Positions 31,940 through 44,800 are shown, numbered from the stretch's first letter. The stretch is 64,000 bases of DNA from Adiantum capillus-veneris (GCA_014529385.2 CM043971.1:98781985-98845984), one strand, 5' to 3'. The notes: a model not told the origin generated them from the sequence alone. Numbers and translations are program-made.

Positions 31940-32795
31940 CTGCTGACTAAGAATATAGATATACATGTGTGGTATTTTGACAGTGGTACTACAAAGCACA
32001 TAACATCGCATCATGACTTTTCACTTCTATTGATGTTTTCCCCTATGGGAATACCCTCATTTATGCCAAAATTTCCTCTTATCCAGTTTGGGGATTCAGA
32101 AAGATTGTACTCACTATAGTTAATGGTGGTTCCTTCACACTTCATATGTACCTTATTGTGTATGGGATAAAGAAGAATCTATTGTCCATTTTTGCATTAG
32201 TGATACTTGGCCTTGTTGTAAAGTTTGTGGATGACAGATACACTACTCATGATCTTAGTTCAAGTGATACTATTGTGGCATTAGGTACCTTCTCTCATGG
32301 GCTATACAAGCGCAATTCTTATGGCAAGTCTGTGAAATTTTGAAAATGCAATCACGGATTCTAAAGCTATTTAAGATGCTAAACTATGGAATGCATTTTT
32401 TGGGCATCTGAATTTTGCTAGTTTGATGTGTTTGCAAAAATCTGATATGGTTGCCTCATTGCATTTCTTTGGAGGCACCATCTAAGCATGTTTGCAAAGG
32501 CTGTATTTTGGGAAAAAATCAACATTCTTTCTAGAATATGGTTCGGTGAGGCTACTCCCCACAAGTTGCAACTTGTTCACAATCATGCCACAAACAATTA
32601 TGTTTGTGGCATGATGCACACTCCTTCTTTTAGTAACACTTTGTACTTTGTGCCTTTTATCTTGATGGCTACATTTGCTTAAGGCTAAGTTTGAAGCATT
32701 TACTTGCTTCCAAAAAAAAAATTGTTGACTGAAAATGTATTCGATTGTACTGTAGGTACCCTCTGTTCTAATTTGGGGAGTTATACGAGGTGGAG
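31940..32795 (+). pseudogene. Cop-F1 protease and N-terminal integrase remnant
   Basis: VWYFDSGTTKHITSH (protease active site DSGT near 31979) is followed by YGIKKNLLSIFALVILGLVVKF (32146-32343). A pre-integrase CKGCILG segment and an integrase PHKLQLVH...CGMMHTPSF segment follow, the last recognisable part being near TVGTLCSN at about 32750-32795. Cop-C carries the same succession. Stops and frameshifts are frequent, and integrase is then interrupted by a foreign block. Confidence 0.78.
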
Positions 32796-33115
32796 AGAAA
32801 GTATTTTTGAGCAACAAAATTAACGAGCGAGTCTCTTTAGAAATGCCAATACTAGTCAAACAAACTTTAAACTACAATGGCTATTTATAGATGGTGGTGG
32901 ATCATTAACCATATGGTCAAAAACTATGTACTTGTTCTTATCCAACAAGATTCTTGCTTTAAATTTAATTCAAGAGTCCCAAAATTCATAGAATGCAAAA
33001 AACACGTAGTTAAACCACATGTCAAAGAACCTGCCCAATTTCCCTTTGGATAGAGGCAGCCTCATAGTGTCACAATGGGCAATAAGCAAAATGTTGGCCA
33101 TGGTTTTTAGCGAGT

Positions 33116-33300
33116 GGCCCATGGTCAAGTGGTAAGGCATGCACATTTCTTGCGACTACCAAGGCTCAAAGCCTACAAGCTACATTTGCACTCCCACTTT
33201 TGAAGAATGGCCGTGTCAGTGCGCAAGAGAAAAGATGGTCGGGCTGGTAAGGCCGATCCTCTGACAAGGTGAGGAGACCATCATTTGCTTTTATTACAAC
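33116..33300 (+). mobile_element. tRNA-related SINE-like unit (unit 1)
   Basis: A box TGGTCAAGTGG (33122-33132) and B-box-like GGCTCAAAGC (33163-33172, one mismatch) are 30 nt apart. The sequence differs from the two other SINE-like types in the window. The 3' end is not defined. The same unit in duplication unit 2 starts near 47856. Confidence 0.4.
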
Positions 33301-33358
33301 CAATGAGGGCTTGCCATCTTAGATTGGCCGCTTTCTGTCTGACAAGAAATATATTTTT

Positions 33359-33829
33359 GAAAAAAATACCAAAATACCCCTCTAATTTGTAGAAATTCTG
33401 AAAATACAAAATACCCCTCAAATTTCAAAAATTCCCAAAATTCCATTGTATCTATTTTGGTTGGATTGTTAAATATTTTCTAATCTTTATTCCTTTTTGA
33501 CAATTGAGATCCGTGTTTGACTGATTAGCATGCAATTATGTTTGAAAACAATGAAGTAATTCATCTCCAAAGCCTACATAACCAACTCAAATTTTAGTTT
33601 TTCAATCTTGTATTGATAGACAATCAATCTTCTTATGAAAAGCTGCAAATTTTTTATCTTTGAAAATATTAAATCTCACAACCAGGGGTATTTTAGAAAA
33701 TTTGGAAAATTTGGAGGGCATTTTGGGAATTTATGACAAAATATTGCCCACGTATTTTGAGAATTATAAAAATTTGAGGGGCATTTTGGGAATTTCCACA
33801 AACTAGAGGGGTATTTTGGTAGTTTCCCC
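33359..33829. mobile_element. Mutator-like MITE (unit 1)
   Basis: Terminal inverted repeats of ~75 bp (left GAAAAAAATACCAAAATACC, right complement GGGGAAACTACCAAAATACC) both continue CCTCTA.TTTGT.GAAATT. They are flanked by a 9-bp target duplication TATATTTTT (33350-33358 and 33830-33838). A 9-bp duplication with long TIRs beginning in G is the Mutator-superfamily signature. It is 471 bp with no coding capacity, so it would be moved by a transposase in trans. Confidence 0.82.
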
Positions 33830-34171
33830 TATATTTTTCCTTAAGAAAAGGAATCATTGATTTTTCCTTTCGAGGATAGCTATCTACTAGTTTGCTGCTA
33901 CAACCAGTCTGCGTCGGTGCAGACTCGTTACATCAGCAAACCAATAGTGTGATATGAATCATGATGCAGCCAATAGAGGTAGGAATAGAGGGCATGGCTA
34001 GGCGCAAACTGGCTGCAACAACAAACCAGTAGTCGGATGCATGGCTTGTGATGCCGTCAACGGCTACAGCTTGCAGCAATATTCAATGGCGGGGCACCAT
34101 GCTTGCATGTAGGTGGTGGGGACATCAAATTGTGCATCATGATTCCAGATGGGAGTGAGTGCTCTCGTTAA

Positions 34172-34320
<149 letters not shown>

Positions 34321-34333
34321 TTGGCAAGCTTCC

Positions 34334-34621
34334 TTGAAAGGAATCCTATTCAAGAAAAAGGTGCACACTGCATTTTGCGTTCTACTTCCATTCTTTTGCA
34401 CTATCATCGATCAGGTCATGCACGCACTCACAAAGAGCGGGAAGACGATGGAGTACACCTGCTTCTTCATTGTAGGAGGTAATATCTCTACCTACTTTAC
34501 CCCCCTCGGTCACCCCCCGAGGTCTCGTTTCTCTTCCACCTCTTCCTTTGAAAGTGAATCCAAACCTTGCTTGGATCTAAAGGATCTGCAAGCGAACTCA
34601 AGCATTGTAGCCCCAACTTAA
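34334..34621 (+). pseudogene. 288-bp open frame in the foreign block (unit 1), unidentified
   Basis: A 95-residue frame without ATG (starts TTG) contains KVHTAFCVLLPFFCTIIDQV and ends SIVAPT. It is open in both duplication units. Comparing the two copies by eye I count about 9 amino-acid-changing and 3 silent differences, which argues against purifying selection. It may be a fragment of a captured gene exon. I do not recognise the family. Confidence 0.35.
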
Positions 34622-34942
34622 CCCTCCATTATGTTTATAACCATTCACTCTTCCTATTGGACCACCATTGGATGTCTGCTTGTTTACGTGCTTGATTACC
34701 TTGAAATACATGTGGATGTGCACTTCAATTTGTGAGCCAGTGCATCCATTTTCCAAAATCAATTTTGATGTTGAGGATTGTTATGCATCATCGATTTGCT
34801 TGCAAAATTGCAAAATCATGAGAAAGCTCTAATGAATTTCAATCTTGTCTAGATAGTTATGAGGTGCATGTGTATATGATGAAACTTGTATTTAGGAACC
34901 TCTATTCCTTCGGTGCTTCTGCTCATCCTAGTCACAACTCGT

Positions 34943-35800
34943 GATTGGATGGGATGTACATCAATTGGGCATTAAAACTGCTTTGTTGAATGGTGACTTG
35001 TATGAAGAAGTGTTTGTAAAGAAACCTCATGGTTTTGTCAAGCAAAGACAAGACAATAAAGTGTGTAGATGTAATAAAGAATTGTATGTTTTAAAACAAT
35101 CTTATTGTACTTGGTATGAGAAAATGGATAATCATTTGACTGCACGTGGCTTTTGCAATAGTCCAACCAAGAGCACTTTGTGTGTAAAATCTGTGGACAC
35201 AGATTTGAATGCCACAATTGAGACATCTGATTTGAAGCTTTTCCATCAATTGGCCATTAAGTTTAAGCAATGTGATGAGAATTTTGCACTATGTGAAACA
35301 AAATAAGTGAAACTTTTTTAACCCGATTTGGACTTGATGATTGCAAACCAATTGCAACTCCTATGGAAATAGGTTTGAAGTTAAGTCTATATGATGTTAG
35401 AGATCTTGCAAATGTTACGTTTTATCCCAAGGGTGGATACTTATGCCAGATTTACATGATTTTTTTGACTTGGATTAGGATGGGTGCTATAACACACGCG
35501 TGTCCATGAATGGTTTTTGTTTCATGCTCAACAACTTATGCATATCATGAACAAGCAAGAAGTAACCTATTGTGGTCACGTCTAGTTGTGAGGCTATGTA
35601 CAGGGAAAATTTCATAGCTATGGTTGAGTGTGTGTGGCTTAGATGCCTTATGGATAATTTGGGAGTTGCACTCTCATCTACCCTAGTAGTAGTTGGAGCT
35701 GAGAGAAAGCACATTGAGATGCATTATCACTACGTCAGGGAAAGACTCTCAAGTGGAGGGATAAGTTGTCTTATGTGTTGACATAGGAAAACTTTGTGGA
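34943..35800 (+). pseudogene. Cop-F1 RT-RNase H remnant
   Basis: It starts mid-RT (GWDVHQLGIKTALLNGDLYEEVFVKKPHG, 34941-35060) because a deletion removed the upstream part. It continues through an RT segment and an RNase H segment (EAMYRENFIAMVECVWLRCLMDNLG; RKHIEMHYHYVRERLSSG, 35572-35781). The YVDD region is lost and stops are present. It ends shortly before the Cop-E LTR fragment. Confidence 0.8.
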
Positions 35801-35943
35801 TTTGATATCATCTAATGAGATTAGGTTGCATAAGAGACCATTGCATTCATGCTAATTAATTACTCAATAGAATTTGGACCAGATTTTAGACATGAAATAA
35901 ACTAGATTGCATTGAAAGTTGAGTGCAATTGAGGTGCTTATAT

Positions 35944-36019
35944 AGTGTAAGGATTGAGTGAAGCTCAAATTGCAAATTCAAACTCAACAATTTTTTCAAT
36001 CTGCAGTTTAGGCTCAGCA
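35944..36019 (+). repeat. Cop-E LTR fragment at the duplication junction
   Basis: 76 bases matching the left end of the Cop-E LTR at 52278 (tgtaaggattgagtgaagct...). The match to 52351 stops at ggctcagca, which is the duplication breakpoint. Confidence 0.88.
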
Positions 36020-36040
36020 GGTCGAGATAATGTTTTTCAA
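36020..36040. other. Filler sequence at the tandem duplication junction
   Basis: These 21 bases (ggtcgagataatgtttttcaa) match neither the Cop-E LTR continuation (52352 on) nor the sequence upstream of unit 1 (before 18578). Untemplated or short-patch filler of this kind is typical of end-joining repair. Confidence 0.7.
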
Positions 36041-36663
36041 CCAAGTTTGCTTTTTGGTTTTGGTTGAACAAATGTGAGGAGTAATGGTGCACCATATAGA
36101 AATCAAAACTAATGCATGCACCTACGCATCTCTATTATCCCAATGAGCTTGTTCAATTGTAGGTATTTAACAACGCAAGCAATAGGAGTAAAATTGTTAG
36201 AACTTGTTTCATTCTCCATGGAACCTGTGGCTACATCAAAACCTTAAACAACGTTCCATATGCCTTTGGAAAAAAGTACATGATGTATCATGAAAGCACA
36301 CAATGGATAGTTGTCTCCATCCAATTTGTCATCAATAAACAACAACTATCATTGCTCTCAATCATAGTGAAAGATTGAACCTGATGTGGAAAATTCCCAA
36401 ACTCAGTGGAAAGTGTACATCCTATATAGCACAAGCCAATGTAGGTTGTCAAAATACCTGTGATCTATAAATTTGTAGTGGACAAAACTTTGCACAAAAG
36501 GATGAAATTACCTGTGTAGTACCTACAGTAGTGGAAACGGAGGCCAAAATAAGCCAAATCAAAAATCTCACACACGAAGCTCTACAAGTCTTCCCTTGTG
36601 AGGAAAAAAAGTGCCCTGGTGGTCTAAGAGTATTCAGACAAAACACTGACATATACATGGTAA
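36041..36663 (-). pseudogene. Cop-H2: truncated copia gag and leader (unit 2)
   Basis: Duplicate of the 18578-19201 part of Cop-H1, ending at the same LTR-like catggtaa boundary. Non-coding. Confidence 0.65.
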
Positions 36664-37915
36664 TTTGGGAGGAGACAAACACATGTGCCCACCACTTTGT
36701 GAGTTGATATTTCGGATTTGATATATTACCATTCGTTTCACTATGGCTCTCAATGGGAGGGAGACCCTTGGGGAATTCTCTAAATCACACTTCTCACATT
36801 GACATTAAAGTGATTTTATTAGAACAAGTATGGCGACAAGGTCTTAGGCCTAAGGCCAAATCCAACATGATCTTAGGGCTAAGGGGCTCCTAAATATAGA
36901 GGCTAGGGGGTCCTATAAAGGCAGATGGTTGAATGGAGAGAAGCGCAATCCCCATGCACAATTTAGCTTTTGGCCTTTACAGATTTCAACTGGAACATCA
37001 TGGCTAGGAAAGAAGTCTCCAGTATCATTTACATGTAAATGAAACATTGAAAATTTGTGAATTTCAGTAGTGTGATTGATTACACAACTTGTATAAGTAT
37101 GATTACGACACATTTCAAAATTTTTATTTGACAATCTAATGCCATCATGCTACCCAATTTTTTTTAGATTAATGTGTGCATGGAATTGGAGTGTCTATTT
37201 AGCACAATGAGCTCTATTTTTAAGACAAGGGTAGGACATGGGTCCTAAACACCGCTAGCTAGGCATGATAAGTTAAGGTGCTCCTAAAGATAAGTCAAGA
37301 GGCCTATAAGAGCAGGTGGTTGGATGGAGAAGAGTATGAAAATTTCCCTTATCATCTCATCTCAGTGATATCACAACTAGGAGAATGTCTCTCTATTTAC
37401 TTTATAAATCCTGTTAGGATTCTAAATCGGGCATTTTATACTTTGGAAATATCCAAGCACAAAATTCAACCCTAAAGATTCTACCCATTTTCCTTACTCG
37501 AATCCTTGTGGTCTCCAACTTTATAGAACAAAATTTTCTCAAATTTCGCACCGATCTTGAGTTATTCTGTGTACACTGACAAGTGGGGTTTTTTTTTTAA
37601 ATGGCCGTTCAGAGTTTTGGCAAAAAAGGTCGATGTTTTGAGAGTGCATGCAAAGCCCTTCCAAAGCCATGCAAGAGCTCTCAAGTTCAAGCAGCAAGGT
37701 CATGCAAAGGAGCAACCACCGTGCAAAGCCATGCACAAAGGAGAAGCACGGAGTCAAGGAGCTATGGCCATGTGAATCCCATATCAAGGCACGACAAGCA
37801 AGGTGAAGCAAATTAGCATGCAAAGTGTTATTCAAATTTCAAGGAGCAAGGCTCCGTACACAGATGCTGCAAAGCAAGTTACAAAGGCCTTTGTCATTGC
37901 TTTGGCATAGTTTTG
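36664..37915. other. Unassigned sequence, duplicate of 19202-20379
   Basis: Same content as unit 1 with small indels; no gene recognised. Confidence 0.5.
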
Positions 37916-38096
37916 TGTTGGGATTTAGGCCAATTGGCCGGACCCATCATCTAACATTAGCCTTATTCCTTGATATACAATTGAATAAGGAGCTGTGAGG
38001 TAGATTCTCATCCTCATGCTGAGCTCCACCAAAATGTATGTTCTTGCTCCCCCCCCTTCCTCACACGCACACATGCACTATTGCACGCTCTTCACA
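37916..38096 (+). repeat. Cop-F2 5' LTR
   Basis: TGTTGGGATTTAGGCC...CTCTTCACA, 181 bp, followed by the primer site TGGTATCAGAGA at 38099-38110. Confidence 0.75.
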
Positions 38097-38483
38097 AGTG
38101 GTATCAGAGATATGGTCTCACGACCCTCTCTTCGCTTGCGTACATAAGCTTCAAGGCGGATTAAGGTTAGAGCTTTTGCACGATGCGCTGATTCCTCAAG
38201 GATTAGAGCTTTTGCACGACGAGCTGATTCCTCAAGGCTTAGAGTTTTGGCACAAGGAGCTGATTCCTCAAGTACTAGATTTTTTTGAAGCTACGAATAG
38301 CTTTACAATAGTGTTGATTGCAATAGACAAAATAGCATCGGTAAAACTTGGAGGTAGCAAAAGTTTAATTAAATGATAATGTAAGCAAAAGGCAGTGCAG
38401 TGTTGGTGATTTTGAAAGACAATGCTAGTGTGTTTTTTGGATCTCTATAAAACTACAGAGAGGGAGCGCATGAAGAGGTAGAG

Positions 38484-38526
<43 letters not shown>

Positions 38527-39959
38527 GGTACTTCTTCTCCAACATTGGGGACATTTAGGCAAGGGGGTGGGTGCACACATACACACACTCTATCTCTCTT
38601 GATGAGAGCAAGCACAGTAGCATAAGGTGTGTTTACAATACACACACATGGCAACAATTTCCTTGCTTCATGGCATCGGCTCTTGGCTCCACTTGCAGCA
38701 TCTATTAGTTCTACCCTCAGCATTGGATACATACACACTTTCAGCATCCGCTTCCTCGGTATTGGGCATTATTGAGGCACTTTTGTTCGATGATGGCAGA
38801 AGTCGGCATTGACATCCAGCTTTGGCATCATAGATATTTGGCATTCTGCATCAACTTTGACAATATTGACTACCCAATTCTCACACACTCTTGGACATCC
38901 TAGAAAGAGGACAGACAAAGAGTTTTGTCGACAATGGTAGGCAAGTATAGGCAGGGTATAGATTGCCATTAGTAGTAATTCTATGCCTTTTTGAGAGTAG
39001 TTTGGTTGGCCATATGTATTTTTGGCCATAATGTATGTTCTTTGTGGTATTTCTTATTCATGGTCATTGATGGCTTCTCATAGATATCTCTTAGATATAG
39101 ATTTACACGCATAGGCACAGTCATAGGTTCTTTTGAAATAGTAGATATGTTAGCATCTTTGGTAGTGATAGGCATTTCAGTTCCAGTGGGAGTTTTATGC
39201 ATATGGATTATGCAGATATTGGCACAAATTTTGTGATGTGAGCTCTGTTGAGAGCGTTTTACTCCCTGCGTAGGGAGATGCGTTCTGTGTTTTTTTGCTT
39301 GCACATTTGTTGGTGCCTGTTTGAGTGCATGCTTTGCATCTTGGTATGGATTATGCATGTATTGGCATAGATTTTGTGTTGTGAGCTCTGTTGCAGGGAG
39401 CTAAGTTCTATATTTTTTGCTTGCACATTTGTTGGTGCATGTTTGAGTGCATGCTTTGCATCTTGCAATGATTTTATGAACTATGTACATTGTGTTGTGG
39501 TACTCCCTCTGTACACCCTTGTAGAGCCCTTGTGGAGCCAATTTTGGTTGGTTTTGGTAGTCCCGACTATTTCTAAGACTTGGTCTGAGAGATCCCTTTT
39601 TGATAATGTGGCTTTTCATGTATGCATAACCTTTTGTGAGGGTCATTGTGTGAGGTTTTTTGAAGCTAAGAATTGGGGGCTGAGCTACCCAATGTAAGGT
39701 GGATTAGGTTGTTAGAGATCCCATTCATAGCCTCTCCATAGGATATGTATAGAAGGGTATAGGTGCTTTGTTGACAGTCTTTTGATATATATTTTTTAGC
39801 AATATATGCTAGTTGATGCCCTATCAACACTCTTTTATAGGTTATGCTTTGTTTTTTGCTGAGTTTTTCTTGATATTTTAATCTTTGTATAGAGGAAACT
39901 CTGTCAAAATTTCACCATAAATTCCTAGTCCCACTCTCTTGCATTTTCTCCTATCAGTT
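38097..39959 (+). other. Cop-F2 long 5' leader
   Basis: About 1.86 kb, undisturbed by insertions, with the 36-bp repeat (38166-38272), GA run (38476-38521) and 143-bp tandem repeat (39203-39468). A 112-codon frame (38038-38376) starts in the LTR and reads through the 12-residue repeats LELLHD.LIPQG, then FFEATNSFTIVLIA. Whether it was ever a protein is unknown. The unit 1 copy has a one-base shift that breaks the same frame. Confidence 0.65.
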
Positions 39960-40098
39960 ATGGCTGGACCTTCTAAGAAAGAAGAGTATTATATAAGAAA
40001 GTTTGATGGCATAAAATTCATGATATGGAAGCAACATATGCTTGATGTTTTGGTAAATAAGGGCCTTGTAGCACCATTGAAAGAGCATACAGAGGGTG

Positions 40099-40264
40099 TG
40101 TGAGGACAAGGGTCACACCTAAGGACTAGGGCAGTCATGGACTTCGGCCAGGGGCCGGGCTAGACAGTGTGAACAGGGGATCCGTCTAGGGCAAGGGGCT
40201 AGGAGCCCGCCTATATATGGGAGGTTGGGAGGAGATCCTATATCTAGTTCCCCTAGTTCTTACA
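40099..40264 (+). repeat. LTR-G 5' LTR
   Basis: TGTGAGGACAAGGGTC...CTAGTTCTTACA; the first bases differ from the TGTCAGGACA of the 3' LTR. Confidence 0.88.
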
Positions 40265-40265
40265 C

Positions 40266-40277
40266 TTGTATCATAGC
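40266..40277 (+). other. LTR-G degenerate primer binding site
   Basis: TTGTATCATAGC starts two bases after the LTR, two mismatches from the tRNA-Met site TGGTATCAGAGC. It is weak but correctly placed. Confidence 0.45.
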
Positions 40278-41297
40278 TAAGTTTAGAAGAAAGGGCGTGG
40301 TCTTTTTTCCATGTTGCATGCAACCAAGCAAGGTCGGGGAGGAAGAAAGCCGATCTCAGACGCGTGCAGGCACCCCAACTCGGGGGGCGGGAGTTTTTTC
40401 GAGCAGGAGGAAACAAGACCATACCGGCATCGTTGGGAGCGCTAGCACAAGCCAACGCTTTTTTGTGCTTGGTTCGGCCTCAACATCCCCCTCCACAGCC
40501 CGCTATCGGCTCTTCTTCTCCCTCACGCTGTCGTCAACACCTGCAGTAGCAACAGCCCGTCATTTTTTTTTCTTTCTTTTCACCAATTAGGGATTGGCCA
40601 TACACACTTGGCCAACCCTAGTGGCCATTGCAAGAGCTGCTACATACGGTGTTTTGGGCAGTCTTGATCCGGTGGAAGGCAAACGAGCATACATTCGTGT
40701 TGATCAGGTATTCCGAGCCGGCTGAAAACCAAATTTTGCAGTTTTGAAAACTCGGAAATTAGTCAACAAATTTCAACCGATTTGGCGTTTGCATAAGATG
40801 GAAACCCAATTGTCGGCCACTATGAATTGATCGGTGTTTTCAAGTGAATCCTCGGTTGCAAGTCAATTGCTGATTTCACAGTTGCTTGGGATTTACAATC
40901 CGGCTTTGAATTCGGCGTTCGGTTCAATTGAAGGCATAATTATACAGTTAATTATCACAAACTGCTATGAGCTTGTTCCAAATCAAGGTTTAAAAACCAA
41001 AACTTTCGGATCAAAAATTACTGACTAACGTTTGCAAGATCGTTCATCAAGTCTACATTCGACGACTTACAACTTGTTGGACTGCACACGATGCGAGCAA
41101 GTTATTTGGGACGCTCCAATTTTTCAACACCTTCAATTTCATCGACGATTTGGAGTTCACCTTCTTTACACCCGCAAGTGTAATTAGCACGGCTAATCAC
41201 CAGCCTCTGCTACGAGTTTCTGCGTTCGGTATAGCTACGCGCATTTCTGTACTCCAAGGTATTGTTTTCTCTTTTGTTTGCACACCACGTTTTCACC

Positions 41298-41800
41298 ATG
41301 AGTGCGGAAATTGATGATCAACACATGTTTGACTTCGAATACTTGGAGTCACCTCCACCTGTGGATGTCGTGTGGCTGGATACTCTCATGGAGGGTACCA
41401 CAGGGACAGATAATGCATACCCCGGCAGTCTATCTCCTCTTCCGGAGAGTGTGTTTGATATTCTAGAGGATGACAGTAACTTGCCGGATGCCCGGGAGTT
41501 CGTCACTCCACAGGACTGGCAAACTTTTGATGCCCGATTTCACAAGCTAGTTGTAAGGTCCAAATATTGGCTACACAAGTGGAAAATCTCACACAATTAA
41601 TTTACAAAATGCTACCAGAATCAACTTCCCACTTGCCAGCAACCCAAGGGGTTGTTGACCCACCAGTTATGACCAAAGAGGTCCAACATGCCCAAAATAA
41701 TTCGACTGTAGGAACAAATCTGGTCATGACCAACGTGGTCAGGAAGCGACTATTACAATCCGACTTTCGACGTGCAAAAAGTCAAAAATTATTTGCTTAG
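41298..41800 (+). pseudogene. LTR-G gag-like frame, frameshifted, unidentified
   Basis: ATG at 41298 opens an acidic 100-residue frame (MSAEIDDQHMFDFEYLESPP... to 41600). A second frame overlaps (41567-41800: QVENLTQLIYKMLPE..., then QHAQNNSTVGTNLVMTN). The two read as one protein broken by a frameshift near 41550. The position in the 5' third suggests gag, but there is no zinc knuckle or other motif. Could be a captured host fragment. Confidence 0.35.
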
Positions 41801-44800
41801 GAACGTATTAAAAAAAGCAGTGTCCACATGTCCGACAACGTAAGCATGATGCATTAGTTGGCGATTCGACATAAACTCCAGTTTTGGTGCAGGGCACAGT
41901 AGTTATATGTCTTCATACGTGCATGTGGCTTTTCAGAGCATTGTCCATTTTTTGGCATTGGGTAGTGTTATGCACCAATTTCTTTTCTGCAATAATCATT
42001 TTTTGTACGACCAATTTCATAATCTCTGCGTATATAATCCGCCGACAACATTATAAGATGCATACAAGATCTGTGCATTAGGGTATACGTGTCAGAATAT
42101 GATTTGTTGTGAACCGCCAAATGCTTGACCAATTTCACGTGAAACACGGCTTCTTAATCGTGCTATTGTTGACTTGGCGTCAAGAGCGGTGGAAACCAAG
42201 TTTACCAATCCAATTGATGCAAGGCACGTTTGGTGTTAATGTTTACGTTTACGACTGTCACGGTAGCCACAGGCTTCCACCTTTGTATGCAAGGCATGCT
42301 ACCCAGGTGGTATCAAGTACATTCTCACACAATCACTCTGTCAAGGACAATATTCATTACGAATAGTTTTTGATTGCTACCCAAACACAAAACCACTAAA
42401 AGAACCTAAAAACTCAGACTTAATTCAAAGGCAACGTGCTATCATTAAGTCGCAATGGTGTCGTCACAACCACATACAAGATAGGTGGGTCAGTCTCTGA
42501 CTTGTTTTTCTAATCCCTTTCTCGTTAAGACTCATAGCAGAAAATTGTTGCATGCTTATAGGATAAGCTGCACATTAGGCATAAGATGCATGGGGGTATG
42601 GCAATCAACCATACACTTCCTAGTAGTATAAGGACAATTCCTTAGCCCAGCATGCTCTTCTTTTCTCTCTTTCTTATTTCTCTCAAAGAATAATTTTAAA
42701 AAAAATTGGAATATTTTGATACATGTTTTTCTCGTGAGTCAACCTAAGCCAAGGTGCTCTCACTCTCAGCTACTAGTAAGTGGTCAAGACTCCACTCCAA
42801 TTCGTCTTCATCAGTTTCTCCATTGAAAACTAATTTGTTATTCACATAAGGGCTATGAGCCACACAGGCTAAGAGCCATTGTTAGACCTGGGGTAAGACC
42901 CAAGGCTAGTATTTCTTGGTTGATTGTTCTCCAGCTTGAACATATCTATCCCTTGGAGTTCCCATTGATGTTACTGGCCAAGCAAGAGTCTTGCCATTAC
43001 AAATCTTTTGGATATTTCGTATGCACTACATGTTTTGGTGCGACGATGGAGTTGAGTTTTGAATGAACTCCACTCACATAGGCAAATCTATAACACGGCG
43101 TATAGATGCAGCAATCAGTTGAGATAGCATGGCTGTCCGTATGAGCTAGGTATTTACTTGTGTGGATCTCCTGCTCTCTCTATAGCACTACGAGTGTCTA
43201 TGGCAGCACAATTTTGGGGTAAGACCCGACGGATGATTGCTAAATCACCCCCTAGTCATGGAGGATCACAGTCTGATTTTTTCTTGCTATACTTTCAAGG
43301 AAAGAAGTCTGCAATATACCACGTGGTAGCGAACGAATTCAACTTCTCCAGTTTATTCCAATCATTCTGTACACAGTTGACTACGTTGGTTATTGTTACC
43401 TACTAGTTGAGCAGTTTCTACAAAGGGTCTTACCAAGGGGTTTGACTACGTAGATTCTAATCACAAGGTTTGGATTGCAAAGGCAACACCCAGGGTTTCC
43501 AGTGCAATGCTTCTTATTTTTTCCAATAGGTGGACAACGTACTCCTCTGCACTTGAATACAGGTAAGTGAACATTAAGTTCAAATCTCCAGGTACGCATC
43601 TATTGATTTGGTGCTCTTCCATTTTTTAGTATGCTTTGCTTGGTTTCTTCAAGTCGTATAAATCTGCTTGAATATTTATGAGCCATGCCAAGGGCATGTC
43701 GGAACAAAGTATTTTGGGCCGTATTGTCCAATATACATTATGTTGTTATGAACCCACTTGTCGAATTCGATTTGGCACATGTTGTCACATGGGATACAAC
43801 ATGGTCTAGGAACTCAAGGAGTTTAGTTTAGCCAATGTGGAGCAATGATAATGAGGGTCCCTCTCACTCTTGTCGCGGAATGTTTTGCAGTTACCTCCAC
43901 ACACAAGTCCATTTTGTACTTGATGGATGTCGCTTTTGCAGCCATCCTTATTTGAGACATAATTCCACATGTGGAGAATATGAGTCTCTGGGACAGACAC
44001 TAGTGCCTAATTCCTAATGATGTGTCGCGACGAGGTCTCTATGTGCTGGTCGCATCTGTTTATTAGACCATTTGGAGCACACCGTATCAGGAACAGTTTC
44101 AGTGGCCAGAAGTTGTCCAGGTACTAAGTACATACTTGTTCCAATTACAAGTGATATGAAACCACCTTAATGGAGGGTTGTTTTTACATATAGCCTAGTA
44201 TGCTACGTTCATGAGAACGTCTCATGGTTGGTACCTAGGTGTGACTGGGTTGTCACATTCTCTTATGGTCCAACTTTTGTTGCCAGGCGTTCCCGAATGC
44301 ACCGTGGAAAGTCTCGTCATGGACTTGCGGTTTGGATAAGTTTGTGTTAAATGCATGCACACTAGGTGTTATGGGCCCTAGTGTTTAACATTGATTTATT
44401 TGGAGCGGCATGCAAATTCATGGACTTTATTCTTTCTGCACCTTTTTGCACTGCAAGTGCAATCTTTACTGCAGATTTATTATGAGCTCACACCCTGCCA
44501 TACAAGGTACTGGCTCAGGATGGGTGTCTGTGGTGGTTGGATGGTCTAAACCCTATGAGATTCTCCAGTCCAACCCGCTTTCAACCTAGTTGGTTGTCTC
44601 CACTCCATATCAAATATATGGCTGGATACTCAATGATTGAGTCCTAGTTTATCGATAGTCCTAGAAGACTGTCTGTAAGTGGTTGGGGAAAAGCACCTCA
44701 CTCTTACTGTTGCTATTCATCCAGTGTTGGATGGGCAACTTACAAGTATTTTTTGCTAAAAGATCTGCTAAGAGAATATGTTAGCACAATGCACTAAGAG

